Notes: a model not told the origin generated them from the sequence alone. Numbered from the stretch's first letter, positions 52,162 to 61,477 are shown. The stretch is DNA of 64,000 bases from UBA2108 sp002713215 (GCA_937891015.1 CALAPY010000063.1:1-64000), one strand, 5' to 3'. A program made the numbers and translations.

Positions 52162-53919
52162 ATGTCAGGTCACAAAGAACCATTCATAACGAAGTATCTT
52201 TTTAGTTACGATCATAAAATGATTTCGCGTCAGTTTTTATTGACGGGAACCATCATGGCGTTTGTCGGGATGGTTATGTCGCTTTTATTTCGATTGCAGT
52301 TGTCTTCTCCTGGTGAAAGCTTTTGGATTTTAAATTTTTTACTAGGAGACAAATGGGCTCCCGATGGTGTTCTTGATCCCAATATGTACCTGGCCTTGGT
52401 TACTATTCACGGTACTATCATGGTATTCTTCCTGCTTACAGCTGGACTGAGTGGAACGTTCGCCAACTTGCTTATTCCGCTTCAGATTGGTGCTCGCGAT
52501 ATGGCATCAGGAATGTTAAATATGCTGTCTTACTGGTTTTTCTTTGGATCATCTGTGGTTATGATCATTTCGCTTTTTGTTGAAGCAGGACCGGCTGCGG
52601 GAGGTTGGACAGTTTATCCACCATTAAGTGCATTACCAGAAGCCATGCCTGGCTCCGGACTTGGAATGACGCTATGGTTGGTGAGTATGTCCTTGTTCAT
52701 TGTCTCTTCTTTGTTGGGAGGGCTGAACTACATTGTAACCATTATAAACCTTAGAACAAAAGGAATGTCTATGACCCGGTTACCGCTGAGTATTTGGGCA
52801 CTATTTCTTACTGCTATTCTTGGTGTATTATCGTTTCCGGTTCTTTTCGCTGCGGCTCTGTTGCTGATTTTCGATAGAACATTTGGGACTTCATTTTACC
52901 TGAGTGATATTTTCATTGCCGGAGAGGCACTGGATCGAACAGGTGGTTCACCTCTTTTATATCACCATTTATTTTGGTTCTTGGGTCACCCGGAAGTGTA
53001 CATTATTTTACTACCGGCATTAGGATTAACTTCTGAAATCATTTCATGTAACTCTCGTAAACCAATTTTTGGATATAGAGCCATGATTGGTTCATTGTTG
53101 GCAATTGGCTTCCTTTCGTTTATTGTTTGGGGTCACCACATGTACATAAGTGGAATGAACCCATTTTTGGGTGATGTATTTACATTCACCACTCTTTTGA
53201 TTGCTATTCCTTCAGCAGTAAAAGTATTTAACTACTTGTCTACTTTATGGCAAGGAAAGATCAACTTTACTCCAGCTATGATGTTTGCCGTTGCAATGGT
53301 ATCAACATTTATTACGGGTGGAGTTACCGGTATCATATTAGCGGATGCTGCGCTAGATATTAATGTGCATGACACTTACTTTGTGGTAGCTCACTTCCAC
53401 ATTGTTATGGGGCTATCTGCAGTAATGGCTATGTTCGCAGGTGTATACCATTGGTTCCCAAAAATGTGGGGTAGAATGTTAAATAAGAAACTTGGTTACA
53501 TCCACTTTTGGATAACGTTTGCTTGTGCTTATGGGGTATTCTTCCCGCAGCACATTCAAGGTTTAGCCGGTTTACCTCGTCGTTATTATTCTTATTCTGA
53601 ATTCCCAATGTTTGAAGGAGTTGCTGATATCGCAATGATCGTTACTGTATTTGCAGTTATCGGTGGTTTAATTCAGTTTTTGTTCTTATTTAATTTGGTT
53701 TACAGCATGTTCAGAGGGCCAAAAGCTCCTCAAAATCCATGGAGATCAAATACGTTGGAATGGACAACTCCTGTGGAGCATATGCACGGAAACTGGCCTG
53801 GTGAATTGCCAACCGTTCACAGATGGGCTTATGATTACAGTAATCCGGCACATGAAGAAGATTTTGTACCCCAAATTGTACCGCTCAAAGATGGAGAGGT
53901 AGATGGCGGTGGTCATTAA
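52162..53919 (+). CDS. coxA: Cytochrome c oxidase subunit I
   Basis: The 585-residue protein is the heme-copper oxidase catalytic subunit with 12 or more membrane helices. Heme and CuB ligands appear in TIHGTIMVFFLL, HLFWFLGHPEVYIILLP (the His-Tyr region of the binuclear site), WGHHMYISGMNP and the VVAHFHIVMG segment. The YHHLFWF...HPEVY and EPLG-type residues indicate an A-type oxidase. It is the last gene of the act-cox transcript and ends in a strong terminator. Subunits III and IV are not in the window. Confidence 0.96.
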   Translation: MSGHKEPFITKYLFSYDHKMISRQFLLTGTIMAFVGMVMSLLFRLQLSSPGESFWILNFLLGDKWAPDGVLDPNMYLALVTIHGTIMVFFLLTAGLSGTFANLLIPLQIGARDMASGMLNMLSYWFFFGSSVVMIISLFVEAGPAAGGWTVYPPLSALPEAMPGSGLGMTLWLVSMSLFIVSSLLGGLNYIVTIINLRTKGMSMTRLPLSIWALFLTAILGVLSFPVLFAAALLLIFDRTFGTSFYLSDIFIAGEALDRTGGSPLLYHHLFWFLGHPEVYIILLPALGLTSEIISCNSRKPIFGYRAMIGSLLAIGFLSFIVWGHHMYISGMNPFLGDVFTFTTLLIAIPSAVKVFNYLSTLWQGKINFTPAMMFAVAMVSTFITGGVTGIILADAALDINVHDTYFVVAHFHIVMGLSAVMAMFAGVYHWFPKMWGRMLNKKLGYIHFWITFACAYGVFFPQHIQGLAGLPRRYYSYSEFPMFEGVADIAMIVTVFAVIGGLIQFLFLFNLVYSMFRGPKAPQNPWRSNTLEWTTPVEHMHGNWPGELPTVHRWAYDYSNPAHEEDFVPQIVPLKDGEVDGGGH

Positions 53920-53939
53920 TAAAAAACTTTAAAAAATGA

Positions 53940-53969
53940 AAAGCCCTGCCTAAGTAGGGCTTTTTTTTT
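53940..53969 (+). terminator. Intrinsic terminator of the act-cox operon
   Basis: The stem AAAGCCCT/AGGGCTTT has an 8-base loop and a run of nine T's, 20 bp after the coxA stop. Confidence 0.88.
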
Positions 53970-53972
53970 GGC

Positions 53973-53980
53973 TACATTTG
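53973..53980 (+). promoter_or_regulatory. Probable -7 box for ruvB
   Basis: TACATTTG (TAnnTTTG), 18 bp before the ruvB ATG, immediately after the operon terminator. Confidence 0.6.
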
Positions 53981-53998
53981 GAGTAGTCGCTTCCTAAA

Positions 53999-55021
53999 AT
54001 GAATGAACATTTAGATCCAAATGCTGACGCATTAAACCCTGCTGACAGGGATATTGAAAAGGTACTTCGCCCAACATTATTTCACGATTTTACCGGTCAG
54101 GAAAAAGTACTTGAAAACCTAAAGGTGTTTGTAGAGGCAGCCATTCAACGAGGAGAAGCATTGGATCATGTTCTGTTGCATGGCCCCCCAGGTTTGGGTA
54201 AAACCACATTAGCGCACATTATTGCAAATGAATTGGGAGTTGGTATTAAGATTACCAGTGGACCCGTTTTAGACAAACCAGGTGACTTGGCGGGTCTGTT
54301 AACCAACCTTGAAGAAAACGATGTGCTGTTTATTGATGAAATCCATCGCCTAAGTCCGGTTGTTGAAGAGTTTTTGTACTCGGCAATGGAGGATTATAAG
54401 ATCGATATTATGATTGATACAGGGCCAAATGCCAGAAGTGTTCAGATAGACCTGGAGCCCTTTACCCTTGTCGGTGCAACTACCCGTTCAGGGCTGTTAA
54501 CTTCTCCGCTACGAGCACGTTTTGGGATAAACTCACGCCTGGCTTATTACAATGCAAAAACACTCCAGAAAATTGTAGAACGCTCTTCAGACATTCTCAA
54601 CATTGAAATTCAGAGTGCCGCTTCTAAGGAGATAGCCGGTAGGAGTAGAGGTACTCCCAGAATATGCAATGCCTTGTTGCGTCGGGTTAGGGACTTTGCG
54701 CAGATAAAAGGCAACGGAAAAATTGACCAGAAAATTGCGCATTATAGTTTGGATGCGCTGAATGTAGATGCTTATGGATTGGATGAAATGGACAATAAAA
54801 TTTTGTCTACCATCATCAGTAAGTTTAAGGGTGGTCCGGTTGGTTTAACAACCATTGCAACAGCTGTTGGCGAAGATGCCGGTACCATTGAAGAAGTCTA
54901 TGAGCCATTTTTGATCCAGGAAGGCTTTTTAATGAGAACCCCCAGGGGTAGAGAAGCCACCGAACAAGCCTATAAACATTTGGGTATTGCACCTACCAAG
55001 TCCCAGGGGAGTTTGTTTTGA
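53999..55021 (+). CDS. ruvB: Holliday junction branch-migration ATPase RuvB
   Basis: The 340-residue AAA+ protein has Walker A (GPPGLGKTT, ~residues 61-69), Walker B (LFIDEIHR), sensor 1 (GATTRSGLL), the arginine finger region SPLRARFG and the C-terminal winged helix (GRKATE-like, GREATEQAYKHLG). With RuvA it drives branch migration at Holliday junctions. ruvA is located at 63848, after maeB. The TGA stop overlaps the TTG start of queG by 4 bp, so the two are coupled. Confidence 0.97.
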   Translation: MNEHLDPNADALNPADRDIEKVLRPTLFHDFTGQEKVLENLKVFVEAAIQRGEALDHVLLHGPPGLGKTTLAHIIANELGVGIKITSGPVLDKPGDLAGLLTNLEENDVLFIDEIHRLSPVVEEFLYSAMEDYKIDIMIDTGPNARSVQIDLEPFTLVGATTRSGLLTSPLRARFGINSRLAYYNAKTLQKIVERSSDILNIEIQSAASKEIAGRSRGTPRICNALLRRVRDFAQIKGNGKIDQKIAHYSLDALNVDAYGLDEMDNKILSTIISKFKGGPVGLTTIATAVGEDAGTIEEVYEPFLIQEGFLMRTPRGREATEQAYKHLGIAPTKSQGSLF

Positions 55022-55959
55022 ATCCAGGATTAACATCCCAGGGTTCTTTAATTAAAGCAAAAGCGAAGGAATTAGGGTTTCTCTTCTGTGGAATATCTAA
55101 GGCCGAAAAACTTGATAGAGAAGCTTCCGATTTGGAAAAGTTTTTAAATCAAAACAGGCACGGTGAAATGGCCTGGTTAGAAAACCATTTTGACCTTAGA
55201 ATTGATCCAACTAAATTGTTCCCAGGCGCAAAATCTATTGTTTCGGTTGCATTGAATTATTATCCTGAAGAGGTACAGAAAGATAATGGAGCCCCCAGGA
55301 TATCCAAATACGCTTACGGCAAAGACTATCACTTCGTCATTAAGGATAAACTCAGGCAATTGTTGAGTTATGTTCAGGATGAAATTGGAGAAGTCGCAGG
55401 AAGAGCTTTTGTTGATTCAGCTCCCATAATGGATAAGACATGGGCTAAGAAAAGCGGATTGGGTTGGATTGGGAAACACACCAATTTGATTCATCCAAAA
55501 GAAGGTTCATTTTTTTTTCTGGGGGAATTGGTACTAGACCTCAAATTGGATTATGACGGACCAATAAAAGATTATTGTGGTACGTGTACCAAATGCATTG
55601 ATGCGTGCCCTACTGATGCTCTTACGGCACCTTACGAGATTGATGGGAGCAAATGTATTTCCTACTATACCATTGAATTAAAAGAAGACTTACCCAATGA
55701 ACTTGCCGGCCAATTTCAGAATTGGATGTTTGGTTGTGATATATGCCAGGATGTGTGTCCATGGAATCGTTTTTCGAAACCTCACAACGAAGAATGGTTT
55801 GAGCCCCATCCGCAACTATTGGAAATGAGGCAATCCAACTGGAATGAAATCACCCAGGAATTATTTAATGAACTGTTTAGAAAATCGGCTGTAAAAAGGA
55901 CTAAGTATTCTGGATTGGTAAGGAATATTAAATTTCTAAACCAGACCAATCAGAACTGA
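55018..55959 (+). CDS. queG: Epoxyqueuosine reductase
   Basis: The 313-residue enzyme reduces epoxyqueuosine in tRNA to queuosine, using cobalamin and two [4Fe-4S] clusters. The cluster motifs are CGTCTKCIDACP and the later CDICQDVCPWN. The catalytic-domain motif DSAPIMDKTWAKKSGLGWIGK is present. It is shorter than E. coli QueG (379 residues) and lacks the C-terminal HEAT-like repeats, as in many Bacteroidota. The start is TTG at 55018, overlapping the ruvB stop; an ATG further in would lose the first strand. Its 3' end overlaps the convergent beta-barrel gene by 10 bp. Confidence 0.92.
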   Translation: MNPGLTSQGSLIKAKAKELGFLFCGISKAEKLDREASDLEKFLNQNRHGEMAWLENHFDLRIDPTKLFPGAKSIVSVALNYYPEEVQKDNGAPRISKYAYGKDYHFVIKDKLRQLLSYVQDEIGEVAGRAFVDSAPIMDKTWAKKSGLGWIGKHTNLIHPKEGSFFFLGELVLDLKLDYDGPIKDYCGTCTKCIDACPTDALTAPYEIDGSKCISYYTIELKEDLPNELAGQFQNWMFGCDICQDVCPWNRFSKPHNEEWFEPHPQLLEMRQSNWNEITQELFNELFRKSAVKRTKYSGLVRNIKFLNQTNQN

Positions 55960-56570
55960 TAGTTAAGGGTTAACGCCAAAACAATATTCCAGGCACCTCC
56001 ATACACACCGTAAGGGGTAACTGCTGTTGTTGTTACAACCGATGTTACCGAATGATGGGTTCTGGCGTTAACGAAAAAATGATCCGTAAAAAAGTAGTTA
56101 ACCCCAAACATGGCATCCAATTCAAAGACCCTCCAGTCGTTTGAACTTCCTGTACGTAACCCATTCTGATCCCATTCTTTACTACCGAGTAGGAAACCAA
56201 ACCCTGGTCCAATTTCCAATTCAAACTTTTCGATTTTGTATTGAAATAGCACGGGAACCTCAATGTAGTTGAGCCTGATTTTATACGAGTCGTAAATGCC
56301 TTCATCCGGTTTGGCCGGTTTATGGCTTCCCTTACCCTGATAAATAATCTCGTACTGCATTTTCATTTTTTCATTGAAGGCTGTATTGGCAAACACACCA
56401 CCAACCACTGAAAATTTGTAAAACCCGGCAAATCCGTCTCCAGTCATTTGTGACGTATTTGCCCCAAGTTTAACTCCAGCATGAAACTTTTTGTTATCTC
56501 CTTGCTGTGCAGATATAGAAAGTGTGCAAACAAGGATAAGAAAAGAAGAAATCCAAAGTCTTAGCATCAT
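55950..56570 (-). CDS. Outer-membrane beta-barrel protein (PorT-like porin family)
   Basis: The 206-residue protein has a signal peptide (1-22, ending SISAQ) and alternating amphipathic strands (GVKLGANTSQM, VGGVFANTAF, LNYIEVPVLFQYKIEKFELEIGPGFGFLLG) ending in an aromatic C-terminus LTLNYQF. This is the eight-stranded outer-membrane beta-barrel type common in Bacteroidota. Its start overlaps the stop of the upstream Omp28 gene by 4 bp, making it the last gene of a five-gene envelope operon. Function unknown. Confidence 0.85.
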   Translation of the reverse strand: MMLRLWISSFLILVCTLSISAQQGDNKKFHAGVKLGANTSQMTGDGFAGFYKFSVVGGVFANTAFNEKMKMQYEIIYQGKGSHKPAKPDEGIYDSYKIRLNYIEVPVLFQYKIEKFELEIGPGFGFLLGSKEWDQNGLRTGSSNDWRVFELDAMFGVNYFFTDHFFVNARTHHSVTSVVTTTAVTPYGVYGGAWNIVLALTLNYQF

Positions 56571-57469
56571 TTCCTTGCATGGACTTCATCCACCTGAATA
56601 ATCTCTCCGGTGGTGTTATTGCGTATGGCAATAGTAAAATTAACCTTGGAAGGGTCCCATTTGGAGGCATCTAAGGTAGTACTATAAGTTTTGGTAACAG
56701 ACTCTCCAACAGCCAAATCACTATCGATAAAAGCATTACCGTCCAGTGGACCTATAGCATCACGAAACATATGTCTATGCGGGTAATTATGCAAATCCTT
56801 AGGGTCCTGATCATAATCTACTTGGTCACCTATAACCGGATCTTCTGTTATGTAAATTATCACCGTATGGGGTTCCTTTAATTCACTTAATGCGGTTGCC
56901 GTTACAATGATTCTATTTGAGTTTTCATCTCGATCATAAAGGTTCAACGTTTTAATATGAATCTTAGGATTATTGAAATATCCGCTGGTCTCTAATTTAC
57001 GGAATTCGGCCTCAAATTTTGCACCTTGAATTACAAGTGATCCATATAATTCCAATCGGCTAAACAATGCAACAGGTGCACTTGCAATACCTAAGTTATC
57101 GTAGAAGTCTGTCCCTTTAATGGTTCTATGATCATTGGGGTATTTGGCATTGGGTTCTGCATATACACCTGCATGGTAGACTATACTATATACTTTTCCC
57201 TTAAATTCAGTATCTGCCCAATCTACAATAAGTTTGGTCTTTGGTGGACAAAAACCGCATTGTTCACCGGTAAACTCTTCAATTAGCATTTTTCTAATTG
57301 TCGTATTTCCAGTATCACCCCAAATCGAGTCTGCACTGGAGATTACCGGATTGACACCTCCTCCGTTTTCAATTCCTTCGAAGGGGTTTTCTACTTTGTT
57401 GCATGAATACAGAAGCAACGATAAGACTACCAATAGGCCATAATGGACAGGGCTCTTAATTAATTTCAT
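56567..57469 (-). CDS. Omp28-related lipoprotein, copy A
   Basis: The 300-residue protein has a lipoprotein signal (LLLYSC, Cys near residue 23) and an Omp28/thioredoxin-like domain with the motif EEFTGEQCGFCPPKTK (~residues 63-78), followed by a beta-sandwich ending VAIRNNTT-like and DEVHARK. The CxxCPP pair resembles thioredoxin-like proteins, although a redox role is unproven. Its neighbour at 57529 is a clear paralog with the same start and end motifs. Confidence 0.88.
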   Translation of the reverse strand: MKLIKSPVHYGLLVVLSLLLYSCNKVENPFEGIENGGGVNPVISSADSIWGDTGNTTIRKMLIEEFTGEQCGFCPPKTKLIVDWADTEFKGKVYSIVYHAGVYAEPNAKYPNDHRTIKGTDFYDNLGIASAPVALFSRLELYGSLVIQGAKFEAEFRKLETSGYFNNPKIHIKTLNLYDRDENSNRIIVTATALSELKEPHTVIIYITEDPVIGDQVDYDQDPKDLHNYPHRHMFRDAIGPLDGNAFIDSDLAVGESVTKTYSTTLDASKWDPSKVNFTIAIRNNTTGEIIQVDEVHARK

Positions 57470-57528
57470 AGAATGAAGGTTAAAGCTACTGGTAAAAAAC
57501 CTTTACCAAATAACCAGTGTTTGTAATA

Positions 57529-58443
57529 TCATTTCCTGGCATGCACTTCATCCACTTGAATAATCTCTCCAGTGGTGTTATTGCGTATGGCAACAGTAAA
57601 ATTTACCTTAGCCGGATCCCATTTGGTAGTGTCCAACGTAACATTAAAGGATTCGCTGACAGATTCTCCAGCTGCCAGATTACCTTGAATGAAGGAATTT
57701 CCATCTAAACTACCAACGGCACCTCTAAAAACGTGGGGGTGTTCATAAGTATCAAAAATATCATCAGGGCCATTGGGGTTGCTGTAATATTTCTGATCAC
57801 CTAATACCGGATTTTCTGATATATAAATTATAGCTGTATGTGTTTCAGTTAAAGCCTTCAGAGCAGTAGCAGTTATTACTATTCGATTTGATTTATTATC
57901 CCTGTCATATATATTCAGGATTTTAATTTGAACTTTAGGGTCATTAAAGAATCCATTTGAAACTAACTTATTGAATTCAGTAACAAATTTTGCACCTTGT
58001 ACAATTAACCCTGATCCATTAAGGTCTTGCCGGCAAAAAATGGCAACGGGAGCATCAGTATTTCCAAAACTGCTATTAAAAGCAGTTCCTTTTTCGGTGC
58101 GGTGATCGTCAGGATATTTTGGATTAGGTCGTGCAAAATCGGTTGCATGGTAAGCAACGCTATATACTTTGCCTTTATGTTCTGTTTCCACCCAGTCCAC
58201 AATCAGTTTTGTTTTTGGAGGGCAATTGCCGCACAATTGTCCTGTTACCTCCTCAATCATCATTTTTCTAATGGTTGTGTTTCCGGTGTCACCCCAAATT
58301 GAATCAGCATTAGCAATAACCGAAGTGTCATTTCCTCCAGTATCAATGCCTTCAAAGGGATCGTCTACCTTATCACACGAAACAATTAGAGAGGTACCAA
58401 GAGCAATAATGCCCAACAATAAAATATTTTGAATTTGCTTCAT
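57529..58443 (-). CDS. Omp28-related lipoprotein, copy B
   Basis: The 304-residue paralog of the next gene downstream (copy A) has lipobox IVSC (~residues 20-23), the motif EEVTGQLCGNCPPKTK and the same 26-residue C-terminal stretch ending DEVHARK. It differs from copy A most in the middle region, where it has an extra segment around NPNGPDDIFDTYEH. The two genes are 59 bp apart and clearly arose by tandem duplication. Transcribed after the DUF6029-like gene with a 12-bp gap. Confidence 0.88.
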   Translation of the reverse strand: MKQIQNILLLGIIALGTSLIVSCDKVDDPFEGIDTGGNDTSVIANADSIWGDTGNTTIRKMMIEEVTGQLCGNCPPKTKLIVDWVETEHKGKVYSVAYHATDFARPNPKYPDDHRTEKGTAFNSSFGNTDAPVAIFCRQDLNGSGLIVQGAKFVTEFNKLVSNGFFNDPKVQIKILNIYDRDNKSNRIVITATALKALTETHTAIIYISENPVLGDQKYYSNPNGPDDIFDTYEHPHVFRGAVGSLDGNSFIQGNLAAGESVSESFNVTLDTTKWDPAKVNFTVAIRNNTTGEIIQVDEVHARK

Positions 58444-58455
58444 AACGGTAATGTT

Positions 58456-60144
58456 TTAAAAACTTGAAGTTACGGAAATAGTCAGTCCATTTGACGCGGG
58501 AACCACACGACAAACTCCTCCAACACAGAAAAGCCCCGCCTTTTGCCTACCATATCCAATCGAGATTCGATTCGCTTTATGGGTATATCCAAACGTAGCA
58601 TAAGGGTAGTGGATTCGATTCACGTGAACTGGATTTCCATAATTAAACTGGTCCATAACGGCAACAAACCAATTAGGGCTAAACGTATATTCCACAATAA
58701 AAGTTGCCCAGTCACCCATGTCCTGTTGAGACCATAACCCCTGAATTTCGGCTCTTATACTGTGTTTGGGTTTTAATTTGAAGGTCATATCCAAAACTGC
58801 AATATCTGCGTATATCTTGCCAGACCAGCTTCCGTTGATTCCTCCATACCTAAGAATATCGTTGTTAGCCATCAGGTTCATATACATGGCTTTTAACTTA
58901 AGCCATTTAACAATTTTTCGCTCAAGGCTAATATTTATATCCTGATAGTATTCTTGCTGACCCGGTTTAAAAAAGTTAGCTTCATACCCTTGTCGGGCAG
59001 CATTTTCGTCATTTAGGTGGGTAGAATCCAAACCAAAAGCTTTAGACACATTAATAAAAATTGTAGTCCCATATTTACCCCCGAGCGGTGTTTTCCTTTT
59101 AATCTTATAGACAATATCTCCCTGGTAGGCCACTTCCCCGGTTAATTGCGACGCATAGGGGTATAATGTAGCTGCTAGGTTATAGGTGTGCTGCTTGGTA
59201 AGAGCCGGGTTAAAGTTAATCAACAGGTTATTCAGACCTTCCTCGCGGTCCGAACGGTAGCTCATATTATCAATTGATTTTGCCGAAAGTACTATACCTA
59301 ATCCTTTTCTTGAATAGGTTCCCGACAAATACATGGCCGCTCCATCTTTATATATGTACTCATTGTCAGCCGAAGGGTCATTCATTTTGTAAGCATACTC
59401 CCCCAAAAAACCGAATCCCTTATAAGAGAGGTTTAATCGACCTGAATACGAAGCCACATTTTCAGGTAGCTTATAATTGGGGTTGTTGTCTTCCTGGTAT
59501 TTACTAACAAAACTACCACCAATCTTCACTTTAAACTTGCTCGACTTTAGCGCTCCAAAGGCTTCGTTTAAGTTCACCAAACCATCTACCCCACGAACAA
59601 TTCCAGGCCCCAGATCAAAAAAGTAACGTTGCTTACCAATTAAGCCTTTAAGGTATACTCCAAATTTGGTACTGTATTTTACCCGGATTCCGTCAAAGGC
59701 ATTGTCTACTCCCAAATCTCGCTCTTCATACGACCTCAATAACAGTCCTGTTCCAAACTGTTCGTAGAAATTACCTGCGGTTACATCCAGGCCATGCTGA
59801 CTAAACTGCACATAACGATAAGGAAATCCACTTCCCTTATATCGTTGATCGAAACCTAGAATTGGGTTACGGTAACTTTCATAGCGAACACCGGCGCTAA
59901 AAGCTCCTTTCGTAACAATTACATTGGCAAAGCCATTCATAAGAAATTGTTCAGGGACATCCGGGGCCCCAATAGCACTATCTTCCTGATAGTATTGGCC
60001 TCTAGCACTAAAATTACCATGAATTTCTAAGGGTTCAGCCATAAATTTTTGCACTCCATTACCAGCATCTTGTGCGTGTAATGAATTAGAAAGAGCTACG
60101 GTTAGAATGATAAGCGCAAGCGCTTGTACATGTTTTATATTCAA
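58456..60144 (-). CDS. Outer-membrane protein, DUF6029-like
   Basis: The 562-residue protein has a signal peptide (1-24, ending SLHAQ) and many predicted beta strands (for example LDVTAGNFYEQFGTGLLLR and GIRVKYSTKFGVYLKGLIG), compatible with a large barrel. It resembles the DUF6029 family that accompanies TlpA- and Omp28-like genes in Bacteroidota; I assign the family from overall pattern, not a search. It begins 12 bp after the TlpA-like gene and ends 12 bp before Omp28 copy B, so the operon is tight. Function unknown. Confidence 0.7.
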   Translation of the reverse strand: MNIKHVQALALIILTVALSNSLHAQDAGNGVQKFMAEPLEIHGNFSARGQYYQEDSAIGAPDVPEQFLMNGFANVIVTKGAFSAGVRYESYRNPILGFDQRYKGSGFPYRYVQFSQHGLDVTAGNFYEQFGTGLLLRSYEERDLGVDNAFDGIRVKYSTKFGVYLKGLIGKQRYFFDLGPGIVRGVDGLVNLNEAFGALKSSKFKVKIGGSFVSKYQEDNNPNYKLPENVASYSGRLNLSYKGFGFLGEYAYKMNDPSADNEYIYKDGAAMYLSGTYSRKGLGIVLSAKSIDNMSYRSDREEGLNNLLINFNPALTKQHTYNLAATLYPYASQLTGEVAYQGDIVYKIKRKTPLGGKYGTTIFINVSKAFGLDSTHLNDENAARQGYEANFFKPGQQEYYQDINISLERKIVKWLKLKAMYMNLMANNDILRYGGINGSWSGKIYADIAVLDMTFKLKPKHSIRAEIQGLWSQQDMGDWATFIVEYTFSPNWFVAVMDQFNYGNPVHVNRIHYPYATFGYTHKANRISIGYGRQKAGLFCVGGVCRVVPASNGLTISVTSSF

Positions 60145-60156
60145 AATATGCGAGGA

Positions 60157-60672
60157 TTATTTGATGCTTTCTCCAGCAGCCAATTTTTTAACTAACTCAT
60201 AAAGTTCGTATTCGTCTCCTTCTGAATAGGAGTTGTGTTGCCATACGATTTTACCGTTCCCATCAACAAGGAAGGTATGAGGTACGTTGTTTACACCCAA
60301 TTGACGTTTAAAATCAGCATTCATATCAATGTAAACCTCGTAGTCCCAGGCTTGGCCATCCACGTAAGGTCTTACTTTCTGCATATTTCTTGCATCGTCA
60401 ATTGAAATTGCCACTATTTTAACCCCTGTTTCATCAATCCAGTCATCGTATAATTCAGCAATGTTATTCAGCTCTCGTTTGCATGGACTACACCATGTTG
60501 CCCAAAAATTAATAATCATTGGTTTTCCATCATTATTTAACTGCGACGTGTTGAATTTATCACCATCCATGTTTACAATCTCCACAGCCGGAATTGTACT
60601 GCCTTTAGACTCTTGGCCAAAGGATATCGAACTAATTAAAAGTGCTCCAATAACTACAATTATGCTTCTCAT
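60157..60672 (-). CDS. TlpA-family periplasmic thioredoxin
   Basis: The 171-residue protein has an N-terminal signal (1-19, ending SISFGQ) and a thioredoxin fold with the active-site motif FWATWCSPCKREL (CSPC, ~residues 52-55), the cis-Pro region VNNVPHTFLVDGNGKIV and the final helix. TlpA-like proteins reduce periplasmic disulfides or assist cytochrome maturation. It is the first gene of the operon with the outer-membrane and Omp28 proteins, whose CxxC motifs may be its targets. Confidence 0.9.
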   Translation of the reverse strand: MRSIIVVIGALLISSISFGQESKGSTIPAVEIVNMDGDKFNTSQLNNDGKPMIINFWATWCSPCKRELNNIAELYDDWIDETGVKIVAISIDDARNMQKVRPYVDGQAWDYEVYIDMNADFKRQLGVNNVPHTFLVDGNGKIVWQHNSYSEGDEYELYELVKKLAAGESIK

Positions 60673-60744
60673 TTCTTTTTGATTTTAAAAGGCGAATATA
60701 AGTATTTGCTACCTTGATCTATTATGAATAAACTTTTATGTCTG

Positions 60745-61428
60745 CTAGCCTAACAAACGCTGTACCAGCTGAGGAATTCCAGTGCCTGCAGGTTTTGAGA
60801 TAATTTCAAAGTTTTGCAAAGAATCTCCCGCCAAAATATTTGGATCGACCAGGTATTTTTCAGCCTCTAACGGGGCGTAATGGATAAGACCTGCGGCAGG
60901 ATAAACATTGAGTGATGTACCAACCACAATTAAAATGTTGGCAGTTGAAATAATGTTCATTGCATTTTCATATTCTGGGACATCTTCTCCAAACCAGACA
61001 ATATGTGGTCGAAGTTGGGAGCCATTGGTTGCTTTGTCGCCTAGTTTTATATCCGTGTAGCCAATGTCCTCTATCTCATGCTTGCCCTGCGCTCCTCTGG
61101 CTTTGGTAATTTCACCGTGAAGGTGTAATACCCTGGAAGAACCAGCTCTTTCATGCAAATTATCAATATTTTGAGTGATAACTGTAACATCAAATTTATC
61201 TTCCAGTTTACGCAAATGAAGGTGCGCGTCGTTGGGCTCCACTTTGGCAATTGCTCTTCGCCTAAGGTTATAAAATTCCAGAACAAGTTCAGGCGATCTG
61301 GAAAAGGCTTCATGTGTTGCAACTTCCTCTACCTTGTAGTTTTCCCATAGTCCACCAGCATCCCTAAATGTTTGAATACCACTTTCGGCTGAAATTCCTG
61401 CGCCACTAAAGACGATTAATCGTTTCAC
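60745..61428 (-). CDS. SIRT5-like NAD-dependent protein deacylase lacking zinc cysteines
   Basis: The GTG at 61428 (MKRLIVFSGAGISAESG) is preferred to the TTG 13 codons upstream because it gives the normal sirtuin start. The 227-residue protein shows GAGISAESGIQTFRD, TQNIDNLHERAG, the catalytic His in LHLHGEI and GTSLNVYPAAGL. A YxxR pair in FYNLRRRAI matches residues that recognise succinyl and malonyl lysine in SIRT5-type enzymes. No cysteine is present at all, so the four-Cys zinc site of most sirtuins is absent. It removes acyl groups from lysines using NAD. Divergent from maeB with its own promoter region. Confidence 0.88.
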   Translation of the reverse strand: MKRLIVFSGAGISAESGIQTFRDAGGLWENYKVEEVATHEAFSRSPELVLEFYNLRRRAIAKVEPNDAHLHLRKLEDKFDVTVITQNIDNLHERAGSSRVLHLHGEITKARGAQGKHEIEDIGYTDIKLGDKATNGSQLRPHIVWFGEDVPEYENAMNIISTANILIVVGTSLNVYPAAGLIHYAPLEAEKYLVDPNILAGDSLQNFEIISKPAGTGIPQLVQRLLG

Positions 61429-61469
61429 TGAATCAAAATTGGAAGCTAAAATTACATTAAAACGCAAAT

Positions 61470-61477
61470 TATTTTTG
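61470..61477 (+). promoter_or_regulatory. Probable -7 box for maeB
   Basis: TATTTTTG (TAnnTTTG), 55 bp before the maeB ATG. Confidence 0.45.

Noticed and set aside
61429..61467. TTG start 13 codons upstream of the sirtuin
   Set aside because: It adds residues before the normal sirtuin N-terminus and runs into the divergent promoter region of maeB.
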